Shown: in pieces, positions 10,513 to 22,028 of the stretch | Numbering within the stretch: the stretch's first letter is position 1 | Layout: each line of letters begins with the position of its first letter | From: Plantago major | Lineage: Eukaryota; Streptophyta; Magnoliopsida; Lamiales; Plantaginaceae | NCBI GenBank assembly: GCA_026545765.1 | Contig: CM048844.1 | Location: 63,291,035-63,355,034, forward strand | Length of the DNA stretch: 64,000 nt | Reading direction: 5' to 3' | Program-made: the position numbers and the translations under genes | The notes under the pieces: generated by a model | Seen by the model: only the letters and a program-made list of their open reading frames with translations | What the model was told of the DNA's origin: nothing | Database searches by the model: none

Positions 10513-11979
10513 TGATGAGTCGATTTTACATCGTCTCGTTTGGTCTTTTTTACCGTCTTATAGTCATTTTCAAATATAGTTTTTATGTGTTTTATTAGAG
10601 TGTTGTTACATTTTCGTTATTTGTGTGTTTTGTAGGTAATTGGCTAAACTGTGTTAATTGGAGCCAAAAAGATGCATTTTATATGCATTCACAGGAGTAC
10701 AAGTTCCAATGCCTCAAACGGATGCTTGAAGTGGAGCGGGAAGGCCAAAAATACCAAAGTTGGAGTCAAAAAGGCAAAATCGGGCCTACCAGAGTACCTG
10801 GCGTATGTGAGGAGGTGCCTGGCGTACGCCAGGTTGCTTCGCTAGCCGCTGGCTACGCCAGCTCAGTTTGAGCGTGTTTCGCTATTTCTCTCCTAATTCG
10901 TTTCGAATTCGTTTCTTTTCCTTTATATTAGTTAGAATAAAACATAATTAGTTTCATTATCATCTTTTACATCTTTTTGCTCTCAACCTAGAACCTTTCT
11001 AAGGAAATTACCTACCTATTCCTGGAGGTAATTGAACTGATTTCTCTTGTAATTCGACGATTGATTATTGTTTGGGAGCATATTCTACATACTTTTCACC
11101 GATTGGATTCAAGATCTTCAATTTCTACCTAGGGTTTGTGACACGATTGGGTAAAATTGTATCATCTCTTGAATCTTGGTTTTAGTATTGATTATGTTTA
11201 TTGCGTATTTCTATATGATGTTTGTATGTCTTCGCATATCATGAGTAGCTAAACACCCTAATTATGGGGTTGTGATGGATTAAATACATGCTAATTAGGG
11301 TTCATGCAATTCAATATACATAAGATGCGATTTACACTGTGCCGTTTCGATTAAATGTGTATGTTCTTGTGTGTATTGATATTCTTTACTCCAAAATCAC
11401 CAATGGATTATGCAACTGATCTTTCATACCAAAACGTCTAGAGATTGCTAAATCCATTGGTTCATTGCAACCACAATAACCACATTAGCTTAGTGGAATT
11501 GACGCCTTCACTAATGTTATCTAATTTCTAGAACAAATTACAGTTAGTTCATTGTCATAGAGCCTTCGTACCTTATGTGATGTAAGGTGTCTGCCTAGAA
11601 AAGCCTAGTGCAGTGTAATAATCGTTAGGACGTGTCCCAGTGATAACTAGAGTAAATCGATATCATTATTGCTGCATGTTTCCTGCTAGCTAGCTTGTTT
11701 TCTGTCGCAACACCATAATTACCTCTCATATATTCATCTCGTTAGGTTAATCTATTTTCTAGTTTGAATGCGTAATTGTTAGATAATCATTCTGCTACCG
11801 AAGCAAACAAACCTTTACTGCTTTCATACTGTTATTACTATTCGTGAGCGCAACTCAGCTTAGTTAAGTCCTTCGAGAACGACCTCGGGGTTAACTTCAA
11901 TGGAATACAAGTTTTCGTAGTGTTTAGAATTAACTCTTGGTTAAGTAAACAAATTTAAAACTCTGATTTGACACATCAA
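10513..11979 (+). repeat. X1 5' LTR
   Basis: Starts TGATGAGTCGATTTTACATC and ends GACACATCA. The first ~650 bp match 14333-15000. The end also matches the X2 LTR end at 49377. It contains a repeated GCGTACGCCAGG-like palindromic stretch around 10790-10860. Confidence 0.85.
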
Positions 11980-11984
11980 GTTTT

Positions 11985-12001
11985 TGGCGCCACTGCCGGG
12001 G
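11985..12001 (+). other. X1 primer binding site (tRNA-Asp type)
   Basis: TGGCGCCACTGCCGGGG begins six bases after the LTR. The complement of the plant tRNA-Asp 3' end is TGGCGCCGTTGCCGGGG, the known Athila primer site; this copy differs at two positions. Confidence 0.82.
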
Positions 12002-12140
12002 ACTTAACTCCTTTGTTAAGTTTATGAATTTTAATGTTCATATGTATATATTAGTTAGTTTTTGTTTGGTGTTCTTTTTTCTTTCGTATAGTTTGTTTGG
12101 CGTAACTACTTTGGTTTCTTTTGTGTGTGTGCAGGAGCGT

Positions 12141-12698
12141 ATGGATTACTCGTATTGCCATTTGTGTGGATTGGACGGTCATGTTGTAGCGAATTGTGTA
12201 GATAGGTACCCACTCTGTCGTTTTCGACATGTTTCTGGAGAGAAACTCGATAGAGCATGGTGTAGATTTAAGGAGCTGCAGAAGATGCATGAGAACCATG
12301 GTTTAACATTGGGAGAGCTCATGTGGAGTTTCTACAACGGAATAACAAGTGGTTGTCAGAAAACGGTGGATAGAGCCTATGATGGGTCAATCATGAGTTT
12401 GACTCCTCAACAACTTGAGGATTCGATTGAGGACTTGGATACCATGATCAGAGAGTATGCAGTGCTTCATGGAGAGGAATTTGGAAACGGGGATAAACAA
12501 CAGTTGGAGAAATCTGACTTTGTAGTTGAACCAAATTCGGATACCACTACCAACACTACCACCGTACCTGAAGAAGAAACTCCCATTTCAGTTGAAGGAG
12601 TTTGTGAGAGTTTAGACGATCAGTTGGTCATGGAGGAGGAGACATCCACCGATGTGATCGACAAAGAGACTGAACCACACGTTTCTGACTATTTGTAG
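12141..12698 (+). CDS. X1 gag-like protein with N-terminal CCHC knuckle
   Basis: Small retroelement protein of 185 codons. I take the Met at 12141 as start because the homologous ORF in X2 begins with the same MDYS and because a splice-acceptor-like GTGTGTGTGCAG lies just upstream; an open frame continues to 12024. A canonical CX2CX4HX4C knuckle (CHLCGLDGHVVANC) is at 12156-12197. A helical middle (about 12230-12480) and an acidic Thr/Glu-rich C-terminus follow. It ends at a TAG, after which the frame continues (MEQTPDTTQM...) as in X2, so the original protein was longer. It could bind RNA; its exact role is unknown. Confidence 0.65.
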   Translation: MDYSYCHLCGLDGHVVANCVDRYPLCRFRHVSGEKLDRAWCRFKELQKMHENHGLTLGELMWSFYNGITSGCQKTVDRAYDGSIMSLTPQQLEDSIEDLDTMIREYAVLHGEEFGNGDKQQLEKSDFVVEPNSDTTTNTTTVPEEETPISVEGVCESLDDQLVMEEETSTDVIDKETEPHVSDYL

Positions 12699-12825
12699 AT
12701 GGAGCAGACACCTGATACCACCCAGATGATACCATCGGATTCAACTCTTGTTTCCCCACCTTCCAGTGATCTGTACATACCAACCCTAGCTCATACACGA
12801 GACTGGCCAGGGAGTTTCGACCCCA
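12699..12825 (+). pseudogene. X1 gag-like ORF, continuation after stop
   Basis: Same frame after the TAG at 12696-12698. The residues MEQTPDTTQM and the AHTRD end match X2 at 50038-50145, where no stop intervenes. The segment belongs to the same protein, and the TAG is a mutation in X1. Beyond the AHTRDW motif the similarity fades. Confidence 0.6.
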
Positions 12826-14302
12826 TTTGTCGTTTTTATTTTCCCCCTGATTCCCTTAGTTTTATTTTAGTTTTTGATTATTCAATTTTAGTTTGCAGGG
12901 AATCATGGAAAACACGAGGAGAGGAGCTAAGGATGGCTCAAAAATTGCTGAGCTTGGCGGGAAGGATGCAAGGGATTCGTTCCCGTTCGATAATGGATAG
13001 CAGCAGCCACGCATTTCAGGGAAGTACATCTCCAGCTTTCTTTTTTTCTAGCGTATTCGCTGGGGACCATCTCTAGTCTAGGTTTGGGGAGGGAGGTAGC
13101 TTTCATGTACTTATTCTTATATGTGTCTGTCGTGTCTTGTCTTGTCTTCTTTTTCCCGTTTGTGTGATTTTCTATTGTGTCTAAGTTGACTCCCAAGTCG
13201 AGCGTCTATTGCATGAGTTAAACCTGTTTAATGCTTGAGTTTTGATTGATCTCTGATTATTAGCAGCTGGCATGTTTTAAATTCTTTAAGTTCGTTTCGC
13301 TGTAAATAGAAAGTATGTTCTAATTCTATAGTCCAAAAAGCTTGTGAGCAAGCCTAGCCGATGAAAAAAAATTTTTTGGGCAAAATTTGTACTTGTGTGA
13401 CTTTCCAGGATGAGCAAACTCCCTTGTTTGCACCTCATCATACTCATGTGTACTATGTGTAATTAAGTTAAGTATGACAAACGACATGTTTTTCATTCCT
13501 TATTTGCTCAAGCCAAACCCGTTCAAAGAACATGTTTGGGGAGGAGGTTTCTGTGCACCTTATATGTTTAAAACGTCCGTGTTTTGGCTTTTGTTCTTAA
13601 AAAAAAAAAAAGTTTCGGAGTGTAACTATGGCACTTGTTCCACCGTTAGTCGTGTTGGGCACGTTTCAAATACTACCCACACACCGGTGTGGTCCTAAAA
13701 AGCTATATGTCCGTGTGGGTTGATGGCGTGTATACCAAACCAGCACGCACAACAGTGCGGACTTTCGGTAAAACAGACACTACCAAAATATTGAGACAAA
13801 ATAAGCATATGGGTCATTATAAGACTGCAAAAAAGGAGTATGCGAAAAAGTATAAAAAAAATTGAAAAAAGAGAGAATGATTGCCATTTTACAAGTCTGC
13901 AGCTATTGATTATAGAGTTTCCAATAAAGTCCCTTCCGACTTAACTGATTGAGTACATTGCATGAGGTATTTGAGGCAACTTTGTGACGTGAGTCTCCTT
14001 CCTTCTCTTCTTATATTTCTTGAGTGATTACCCCTATTGGAAAGTTCCAGGAGTGTGAGATATAGTTGCATAGAATCCACTTCTGAAGGATTACCGGGTT
14101 AGAATAAAGTTCTATTTACTCGGGAAACGAACTTCGTAGATTTGTGCTTGTGTTTCTGAAAACGTCAGTTTGATTTCAAAACTATTGCGTTTTTTTTGGG
14201 ATTATTACTTGCAATCGTAGACTCGGTAGCTTGGGAGTTAGACTTTACCTGTGTGTCTATGTGTTTTTATTTTTCTAGGTTTTTTAGAGAGTCTGCTGCT
14301 TG
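12826..14302. other. X1 internal noncoding region
   Basis: No supported gene. Contains a second splice-like TTTAGTTTGCAG near 12900, a GGTTTGGGGAGGGAGG purine stretch at 13080-13097 and an A-run at 13600-13612. Short open frames here lack similarity to anything I know. Confidence 0.5.
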
Positions 14303-14332
14303 AGGACAAGCAAGGGTTCGGTTTGGGAAGTT
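14303..14332 (+). other. X1 polypurine tract region
   Basis: GAGGACAAGCAAGGGTTCGG followed by TTTGGGAAGTT immediately before the 3' LTR. The GAGGACAAGCAA motif is typical of the sequence before Athila-type 3' LTRs. Confidence 0.78.
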
Positions 14333-15059
14333 TGATTTGTCGATTTTACATCGTCTCGTTTTGTCTTTTTTACCGTCATATTGCAATTCTCAAGTATAGT
14401 TTTTATGTGTTTTATTAGAGTTTTGTTACATTTTCGTTATTTGTGTGTTTTGTAGGTATTTGGCTAAACCGCATTAATTGGAGGCAAAAAGATGCATTTT
14501 ATATTCATTCATAGGTGTACGAAGTTCCACTGCCTCAAACGGATGATAGAAGTGGAGCAGGAAGGCAAAAAATACCAAAGTTTGAGTCAAAAGGCGAAAT
14601 CGGGCCTACCAGAGTACTTGGCGTACGCCAGGTTGCTTCGCTAGCCGCTGGCTACGCCAGGCGGGAAGCTGGCGTATGCGAGTAGCCTATCTGGCGTAGC
14701 CAGGCGTAGCTAGCTCAGTTTCAGCGTGTTTCGCCGTTTCTCTCCTAATTCGTTTCAAATTCGTTTCTTTTCCTTTATATTAGTTAGAACAAAACATAAT
14801 TAGTTTCATTATCATCTTTTACATCGTTTTGCTCTGAACCTAGAACCTTTCTAAGGAAATTACCTACCTATTACTGGAGGTAATTGAACCGATTTTTCTT
14901 GTAATTCGATGATTGATTATTGTTTGGGAGCATATTCTACATACTTTTCACCGATTCGATTCAAGATCTTCAATTTCTACCTAGGGTTTGTGACACGATT
15001 GTGTTGAGAATTAACTCTTAGCTAAGTAAACAAATTTAAAACTCTGATTTGACACATCA
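14333..15059 (+). repeat. X1 3' LTR, internally deleted
   Basis: Starts TGATTTGTCGATTTTACATC and follows the 5' LTR to ...GACACGATTG (15001). It then jumps to the last ~60 bp of the LTR and ends GACACATCA. About 740 bp present in the 5' LTR are missing. Confidence 0.83.
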
Positions 15060-16179
15060 ACCTTCAAAATGTGAGTGCTCTACAAAAACTATATATATGT
15101 ACTATTTTCAAAACCTAGAAGGTATTTTAAATTGCATAAACATAGCCCTGCAAATTAAGTCCATATAACTGGACGTTATACAAGTCCATTGTTTAATTAT
15201 CAGTCCAGTCCACATCTTAAATTTTATCTACTTTGACGCATTTAATTTGACTAGGGCAAAACTAGTAATATCCAGTTTTATCTATGATTGACACAAACCC
15301 AAATCTCACCCTTCTCTTCTTCTTCAGACGCTTTTCTTCACGCATCTTCTTCCTGTTTTCTTCTTCATGCGTCTTCTGCTTCAAACACATCTTCTTCGCC
15401 TCTCACCTTCCTCTTCGCTGCATCTTCTTCGGTAGACGAACGCCCTTCTTTTCTCTTCGTCTTGACCTTCTTCGCTCATCAATGGCAATATACTCTTCTC
15501 TCCTTTGCTTCTGCCAGATACTTCTAGTTTAGCTGCAATTAGGAATTAGGAGCTCATCGATCTCTAGTTGGTGGAATGTTACTAGTGTTTAGGCGAGTTC
15601 AAGATTTGCAATTTCGTGTTGAAAATTGGTATCATTCTTGTGATTATTATGCATATGCGAATGAACTTGTCGACCTATTCAAATATTTTATTCGTGTTTA
15701 GAAGCATATTGTTAAAAAAAAATTGATCCGGATGAGGATCGGATTTGGATCAAATCTGGATCAATCTGGATTGGATCCTGATCCAATCTTAGATTAGGTC
15801 AATATATAAGTTCCAGAAAAAAATGGATCGGTTCAGTTTAATCTAGATTGGATCCAGATCTAGTCCACATTAGATCCACAAAGTAGATCAATAGTAGATG
15901 TGAATTGGACTTGATCTAAGTCCACATGAGTGGATGTGGACACAAACTAGACCATGATAAACACATAATAACGAAAGAGTTTTCCCTTGCTTCCGTTGAC
16001 CATGAATTGGAAATCTTGTGGTTTTATTCACTGAAATAAAGTATATTTTGTTCCAACAACTGCGACATGAAAGGTTGTCTGTAAATTCACATGTTTCACT
16101 AAACGTTTCGGCTCTGCTTTCGCCCGATGCCCCGACTGAAATTAACTCCTTTTAAATACTTCAAAGTCGGGTCGTTACA
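15060..16179 (+). repeat. E4 5' LTR, right part (with insertion)
   Basis: 15060-15130 matches E3 at about 6625-6700. 16010-16179 matches the E3 end (TGAAAGGTTGTCTGT, then CATGTTTCACTAAACG) and closes with GTCGGGTCGTTACA. The section between has no counterpart in E3 and is described separately. Confidence 0.75.
15137..15955. mobile_element. Possible non-autonomous hAT-like insertion
   Basis: Sequence foreign to the LTR. Both sides carry short GTCCA/TGGAC motifs (15149-15215; 15905-15945), and 15728-15860 is packed with GGATC/GATCC repeats such as GGATCGGATTTGGATC, a pattern seen near the ends of plant hAT elements. The middle (15290-15450) is CT-rich with in-phase TCTTCTTC stretches, like a plant 5' UTR. 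The ends and a target duplication are not certain. Confidence 0.35.
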
Positions 16180-16590
16180 GTTTTCTTCAACTAGTTACCT
16201 TTATTTGGTTACGTATGCTTCAAACTTATGTCTTTTAAATAAGTTAAGATCCTGGTTCGTGGTAGTCTCATATGCATGTACTTGGATTATGGTTGTTAAG
16301 TTGGTTTGTTATTGCTGGTCTCTTTATGAAAGTTGGACATAAACTTTGGTCGTGTCTTTTGATGGTTCAAGGTTGTTTCAGACATTGTTCCAACTACGTT
16401 TTTTTTTCTATTTTGAATATTTCGGGGTTGTTTATTTTTATGTTTATGTTTCAGCACCTTCAAATTCTCTTTGGAGTTGCTTGCTGTAGATTTTACTTTA
16501 AAATGCTTTACATTTCTTGTTGGACTTTAGAAGTAAGTGGTTCCTCTTGAGTAAATTAGATTAATTCATTCTCCTTACCCCCTTTCTAGA
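16180..16590 (+). other. E4 leader, no primer site recognised
   Basis: Between LTR end and gag ATG. The expected TGGTATCAGAGC-type site right after the LTR is not present. The last bases before the ATG (CCCCCTTTCTAG) look like a splice acceptor. No gene. Confidence 0.5.
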
Positions 16591-17618
16591 ATGCCTCCAA
16601 GAAGAGCTAACAACTCCAACAACAACAACAATGGAGCTGGTCCAGTTCAACAAATGTTGGCAGCCATGACAAATTTGGTTCAGACTTTGTCTAATAATCA
16701 ACAACAAGCAAATCCACCACCACCACCTCCATCTCACCAAGTACTGGATCGATTGCTTCGTTTTCGACCTCAGAAGTTTCTTGGTGAACCAGATGCTAGA
16801 AAGGCTGAGTTGTGGTTTGAGTTCATCCATAATATGTTTAGTGTTCTTCAATATAGTGATGCTCAAAGAATTCACTTGGCTCAATTCCTTTTTTGAAGGA
16901 GCTTCCTGCCATTGGTGGACTTCAGTTGAGTTAAGATGGAATGGATTGAACACACCTAAAACATGGGCTAACTTTGAGAAAGAATTCATGGACAAGTATG
17001 TGGCCAGGATTGTTCGGGATGGTAGAAGGGATGAATTTAACAGTCTGGAGCAAGGTACCATGGCAGTTGCACAATATGATGCTGAGTTTACAAGGCTTTT
17101 ACGTCATGTACCATTTTATGCCAATGATGAACGTGAGAAGGTTCGCTTGTTTCCGAAAGGCTTGGGGACAGATATAAAATACAACTTGTTTGGTATTGAG
17201 ATGAGGACTTATGCTAATATGGTTGAGCGAGCCATGGAGGTTGAAAATGGCTATTACTAAATGCGCATGAAGCAAGAACAGAACAAGAGGTCTCATCCCG
17301 GTTCTAGTTCAAATCAAGGACGAAATGTGCAAACTCGTTATCAAAAAATCATGCAAACCAGTCCTAGTGCAAAGCCTCCTTCTAATGCACCCCGAGCTAG
17401 GGTCAATGAATTGTGTGGATTTTGTGGTAGCAAACATAATGAAAACCAGTGCTGGAAGAAAAATTGACTTTGCTTGGTTTGTGGGAGTAACCAGCACCGG
17501 ATAAGTGACTGCCCCTCCAAGAGGACTCAGCAAGGTGCACCAGCGTCTAATACCAACCGGGCATCTGGACCAAGGGCTCCAAATAAGAACCAAAAACCTA
17601 ATAATTGGGACAGGAGCT
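16591..17618 (+). pseudogene. gag: E4 Gypsy (Del/Tekay-type) gag
   Basis: Starts MPPRR with an Asn/Gln/Pro-rich N-terminus, then the retrotransposon gag fold (FLGEPDARKAELWF, later WANFEKEFMDKY). A 1-base shift near 16895 breaks the frame, and a TAA at 17258-17260 follows the capsid-like part. Two zinc knuckles come next: CX2CX3HX4C at about 17414-17452 and the canonical CX2CX4HX4C ([14 protein letters not shown]) at 17471-17512, with a TGA between them. Gag would form the particle and bind RNA. The frame then runs with errors into the protease. Confidence 0.88.
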
Positions 17619-19760
17619 AGCCAGAGTGCAGCAAGAACGCTCGCAGGGGTATTTGATATGGATGCCCATGAGGTCGATGAGGTTGCAAATGTGGTGGAAG
17701 GTATAATTCTTGTTTCTAAAGCCACTTGTAAGGCTTTATTTGATCCTGGTGCAACACACTCGTTTATTGCTAGCTCATTTCCTGAATCCCTTAAGTTTAG
17801 TCTTGATAACTTACCTTATGCGGTAGAAGTTAGTACACATATGGGAGGTAGTGCTTTATCGACTAAATATGTTAAGGAGTGTGAGGTTTTCATATTGGAT
17901 AGGATCTTTCCTGCGAACTTGATTCTTTTACCGATCTTGGGATACAATGTCATCTTGGGTATGGATTGGTTTTCTAGGCACAACGCTCATGTAGATTGTC
18001 GTTGTAAGACTGTACTGTTAGGAGATCCAGGGAGTGACCAAGTTTTGTGGAAAGGTGATCAGAGGTCGAATGAGAAAACGATTTTTTCGGCTACTGAGGC
18101 TCGAAAGCTATATTTAAATGGAAGCGTTAGTTTCTTAGCTTACCTGATTAAAAAGCATAAAGCTCAGGAGAAGCTTTGCGAAGTTAGGGTTGTTAGAGAA
18201 TTCAAGGACATCTTTCCGGAGAAGTTGAATTCCCTTCCTCCCGAGCGTGAAGTAGAATTTTCCATTGAGTTGGCTCCTAGAACTGCACCCATTTCTAAAG
18301 CACCGTATAGAATGGCCCCGGCAGAACTTAAGGAGCTTAAAACTCAACTCCAAGAGTTGATTAACCATGGTTTTATTAGACCTAGTTCATCACCTTCACC
18401 TGATAGAACTTTGCGAATGTGCATCGACTATCAAGGATTAAATCAGGTTACAATTAAGTACAAATACCCATTACAAAGGATTGATGAGTTGTTTGACTAG
18501 CTGCAGGGCTCAACTATATTTTCCAAGTTGGATCTGCGTCAAGGGTGTTATCAGTTGAGGGTCAAGGAAGAAGACATACCCAAGACCGCTCTAAATTCCA
18601 TATATGGACATTATGGGTTTGTAGTAATGCCATTTGGTCTCACAAATGTACCGGCTGCATTTATGGACCTAATGCACTGGGTTTTTAGACAATACTTGGA
18701 CCAATTTCTAGTTGTCTCTATTGATGACATCTTGGTTTATTCAAGATCTGAGGAAGAGCATGAGGAGCACCTCAGGATTGTGCTTACAACCTTACACGGC
18801 AATCAATTGTTTGCGAAATTCAGCACGTGTGAGTTTTGGTTGTCTCAAGTTGCATTTTTAGGTCATATCATCTCAAGTGATGGTCTGGCTATGGACCCTT
18901 CCAAAATCAAGGTCGTAGTATCTTGGAAGAGGCCTGAAACGGCAACAGAGGTGAGAAGCTTTTTGGGTTTAGTTAGATACTACAGGAGGTTTGTCCCGAA
19001 ATTTTCTGTAGTAGCTGGCCCCTTGTCTAGTTTAACTCAAAAGAAGTCAAAGATCGAGTGGACTGACATGTGTGAAGCGAGCTTTCAGAAATTAAAGAAA
19101 GGGCTTACTTCCTGAATGAAACGAGAATTTCACAGTTTACACTGATGCCTCTCTAAGGACGGTTTGGGTTGTGTGTTGATGGAATATAGTATGGTCATAG
19201 CTTATGCCTCAAGTAAGTTGAAGCCTTATGAGCGGAACTACCCCACTCATGATCTTGAACTAGCAGCAATTGTTTTCGCTTTTGGAAAGTGGAGACACTA
19301 TCTGTATGGTACGAAGTTTACGGTCTTTACCGATCATAAGAGTTTGAAGTACATATTATCTCAAAAGGACTTGAATAGAGGCAGATGGATGGAACATCTT
19401 GAGGATTATGATTGTGAGATTCAGTACCATCCAGGAAAAGCGAACTCAGTAGCAAATGCTCTTAGTCATAAGGTCCACATATCTAATCTCAGCACAATTG
19501 AGATATCAACCTTATTTTCAAATCTCACCTTGAGGTATGAAATTGGGAAGAGGATCTTGGAGGCTCAAAATTTAGATGACGTGATTCAAAGGATCAAGTC
19601 AAAATTAATGGATCCTGCATTCTCAAAGTACTCGGTTGGGAGTGGTGGAATTATGATGTTGCAAGGAAGGATTTGTGTACCTACAAATGATGATTTGAAG
19701 CGCTTAATTCTTGATGAAGCACACAAATCTAAGTATTCTTTTCATCCCGGAGGTACAAAG
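17619..19760 (+). pseudogene. pol: E4 Gypsy pol: protease, RT, RNase H, start of integrase
   Basis: Protease motif FDPGATHSF at about 17739-17765. RT follows with [16 protein letters not shown], the PFGLTN motif and SIDDILVYS at 18717-18743, where the catalytic Asp pair is kept but the usual aromatic before IDD is Ser. A short stretch before LRMCIDY is missing ([12 protein letters not shown]). RNase H is recognisable from DHKSLKYIL. In-frame stops lie at 18498-18500 and 19113-19115, with a shifted patch at 19116-19165. The integrase N-terminal region ends after HPGGTK at 19760, cut by a Copia LTR; the catalytic core and any chromodomain are not in the window. Confidence 0.9.
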
Positions 19761-20107
19761 TGTTAGGAATATTTGTTTAGATTTTGATCACTAAACCTAA
19801 TGACTTATCATAGTTCAGAAAGGTAACTAGTACTCTTAGTTCACTTGAACAATGTAAAAGAGGAAGCTTACTGAGTATGTTAGTCTAGAAAATCTTGTAT
19901 AGGATGTTAGGTCGCAGATTATAATTTTTTATATCTTTGAAGTAGACCAAGAAGCAAGCATCCAGCAGAAAGAAGCTCATTATTGAAGACCAGACTAAGG
20001 AGAAATGTCTCCTCAGAAAGCTTGGCTCAGATACCTTGAAGAAATTAAGTGTCATGGGAAGACAAGTATTTCAATAGGTTGCTGATACCCAATGCTCACT
20101 GATTAAG
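19761..20107 (+). repeat. E6: Copia LTR, left piece
   Basis: Begins TGTTAGGAATATTTG, the plus-strand start of this family's LTR, and follows the E7 LTR (35738-36100). It is interrupted at 20108 by E8 and continues at 35361. It is inserted in the E4 integrase; left flank CAAAG. Confidence 0.85.
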
Positions 20108-21663
20108 TGTTGGTCCAAATAACGGCAAAGTAAAAGACTAAAGGGGGGGGGGGTGAATAGTCTTTTAAAACTTTTGTCGATAAACACAGTTTCTCAGATA
20201 TCTGATACTTAATTTCAGAGAATGGAAGACTTGTCTGTGATAAGTGCACGTGCTCAGCAAGATAAGTGTAAATACTTTGCAAGATAAATAAAGCAAGTAA
20301 TAAACTGCAGAAAGTAAAGAACACAAGTCTTTTTATAGTGGTATCTGAAGGTGGCGTAATCCTTCAACTAATCCACTTCAGCCTTTCTCAGACCTACAAT
20401 CCACTAAGACAGATAATTGAAGTAACCTTACAAATATCTTCTCTAGATTCGTAAATAACACTAGGTTCCCAAACAAGTGTTCCCCCTTAGTTATTCCCCG
20501 GCTTTCACAGCCAAGTACTTCCTGTACTCATAAACCTTTTGAGCTATTCCTTAGTTTTCCAAACTAAGTACTTCCTATACTCAGTAACCTTGGAGTTATT
20601 CCTTAGTTTCCCAAACTAAGTACTTCCTGTACTCCACGCCGATTAAGGTGTTGGTTAAGGTAGTTTGTCAGGTGAGCTTCTTTAATAACTTGTTCAGTTA
20701 TTCAGATAGCTCTGTGAATCAAGTATACTTAATACACTTTGCAATGTATGGTATCTTGTTCTTTACTGACCCAAGTCTATGATAAGTTTTCAAGAGAATG
20801 AATCTCAGTTATGAAATCTTATTTCAACTCTTTCAAAAATAACAATGCTTGTTAAGGATCAGGACACTTAGAACTTTTGTGCTACTTAGAATCAAGAGCT
20901 TTGGTCGCAACAGAAAGCTTGAAGGTAAATAGCGTGCTTGAGAGAACTTGTGAGAGTATTCAATGTAAGTTCTGTGTTCTAAGGTATAAGTTCTGTGTGT
21001 GTGTTCTCAAGCAGTCTAAGTGTTGATATTTATAGATGAATTTGAGTGCCATTTGAATAGTATCCGTTAGGCTTAAAACAAATTCGAACTATTGATATCT
21101 GAGTATAGTACTGTAGTACGTTTGTCTTCTTCTTCAGAAGCTACCGTTTTTGTTCAGACATCTCTGTCCACGCATTTAATGCATTGTACTATACTTTGTC
21201 CTGTAGTGCCAACGGAACTATGCCTTGTATCAGAGATCTTTTACTATCAGAGTTCTCTGAAGCTTTGCACGTCCTTTTCAGAAATTATAACAACTTCAGA
21301 TACCACTTGTTGAAACAACTTGTTATAATATATTTCTTTTCAGAAACGTAATTTACGTCCAAGGTATCTGAGTGTAGAAATCTGTGGGCACTTTCCTCTT
21401 CTCAGAAACCTTCTATTCTCAGATATCTTTTGCAACACTTGTATTTCGAAACACTTGTTTCATTAAGATATCTGGACATAGGTATCTGAAAAACCTTTGT
21501 CTTCAGCAATCTTGTGCAGTCTTCAAATCTTCATATCTAGACTATCATACTTAGTAAGTTTCCTCTTTTATAGTGTTCAAGTGAACCAAGAGTACTAACC
21601 ACCTTTCTGAACTAAGATAAGTCATTAGGTTGCTGATCAAAATCTAAACAGATATTCCTAACA
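20108..21663 (-). repeat. E8 3' LTR
   Basis: TGTTGGTCCAAATAACGG ... ATTCCTAACA on the plus strand. G-run at about 20143-20151, hairpin array at 20500-20620, and reversed TATA box near 21031-21040 (ATATTTATAG). About 1.56 kb, homologous throughout with 33740-35360. Confidence 0.93.
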
Positions 21664-21684
21664 AATTTCCCCCATTTTGATCAG
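21664..21684 (-). other. E8 polypurine tract
   Basis: Minus strand AAAATGGGGGAAATT directly before the LTR start. This is a standard plus-strand primer tract. Confidence 0.85.
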
Positions 21685-22028
21685 TCAACGATGACTATCT
21701 GACCGATTACAAATCTGGATGAGGAAACAATCCACCTCTTAATAATTTCTTATGATCTTTCAATTCATATAATTAAGTGCAGAAAGTAAACATCAACCAA
21801 ATCACAGGGTGTGATTTTTGCTGACAAGTTATCTTTTATAGATTGATATCTGAGAGTAGGTTCATCAGATATGTTACAATGAAAGTTCAGATAACTTTTA
21901 CAAGATAAAACAACGATAAGGTACAATCAGCAAGATACAAAAGATTGTAACCAAGCTCCAAGTAGACATCCTAATAAACTAGTCTTGAAGTCTTCAACAC
22001 TTCAAGTCTTCAAAAGCAGTTCCATGGA
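21685..22028 (-). other. E8 3' untranslated stretch
   Basis: Between third-ORF stop and PPT; no gene. Also present in E2 at 4853-5202, which supports it as part of the element. Confidence 0.65.

Larger units (their letters stand above)
10513..15059 (+). mobile_element. X1: non-autonomous Athila-like LTR retrotransposon
   Basis: Complete 4.5 kb element: 5' LTR, a tRNA-Asp-type primer site, a short gag-like ORF, a polypurine tract and a 3' LTR with an internal deletion. There is no protease, RT or integrase, so it must have been moved by another element. It sits in the E4 LTR. Flanking 5-mers ACTTT (10508-10512) and ACCTT (15060-15064) agree at 4 of 5 positions, consistent with an old target duplication. 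Confidence 0.85.

Noticed and set aside
13474..13698. 74-codon frame inside X1
   Set aside because: Ends in a low-complexity Lys run from an A-tract and has no counterpart to compare in X2, so coding is not supported.
15284..15532. 82-codon frame rich in Phe/Ser
   Set aside because: Translation of a CT-rich tract. Composition is explained by the pyrimidine repeats, and no homologue is recognised.
16561..17061. 166-codon minus-strand open frame opposite Gypsy gag
   Set aside because: Entirely covered by the gag coding region on the other strand, and its Trp/Val runs are the complement of the CAA/CCA repeats.
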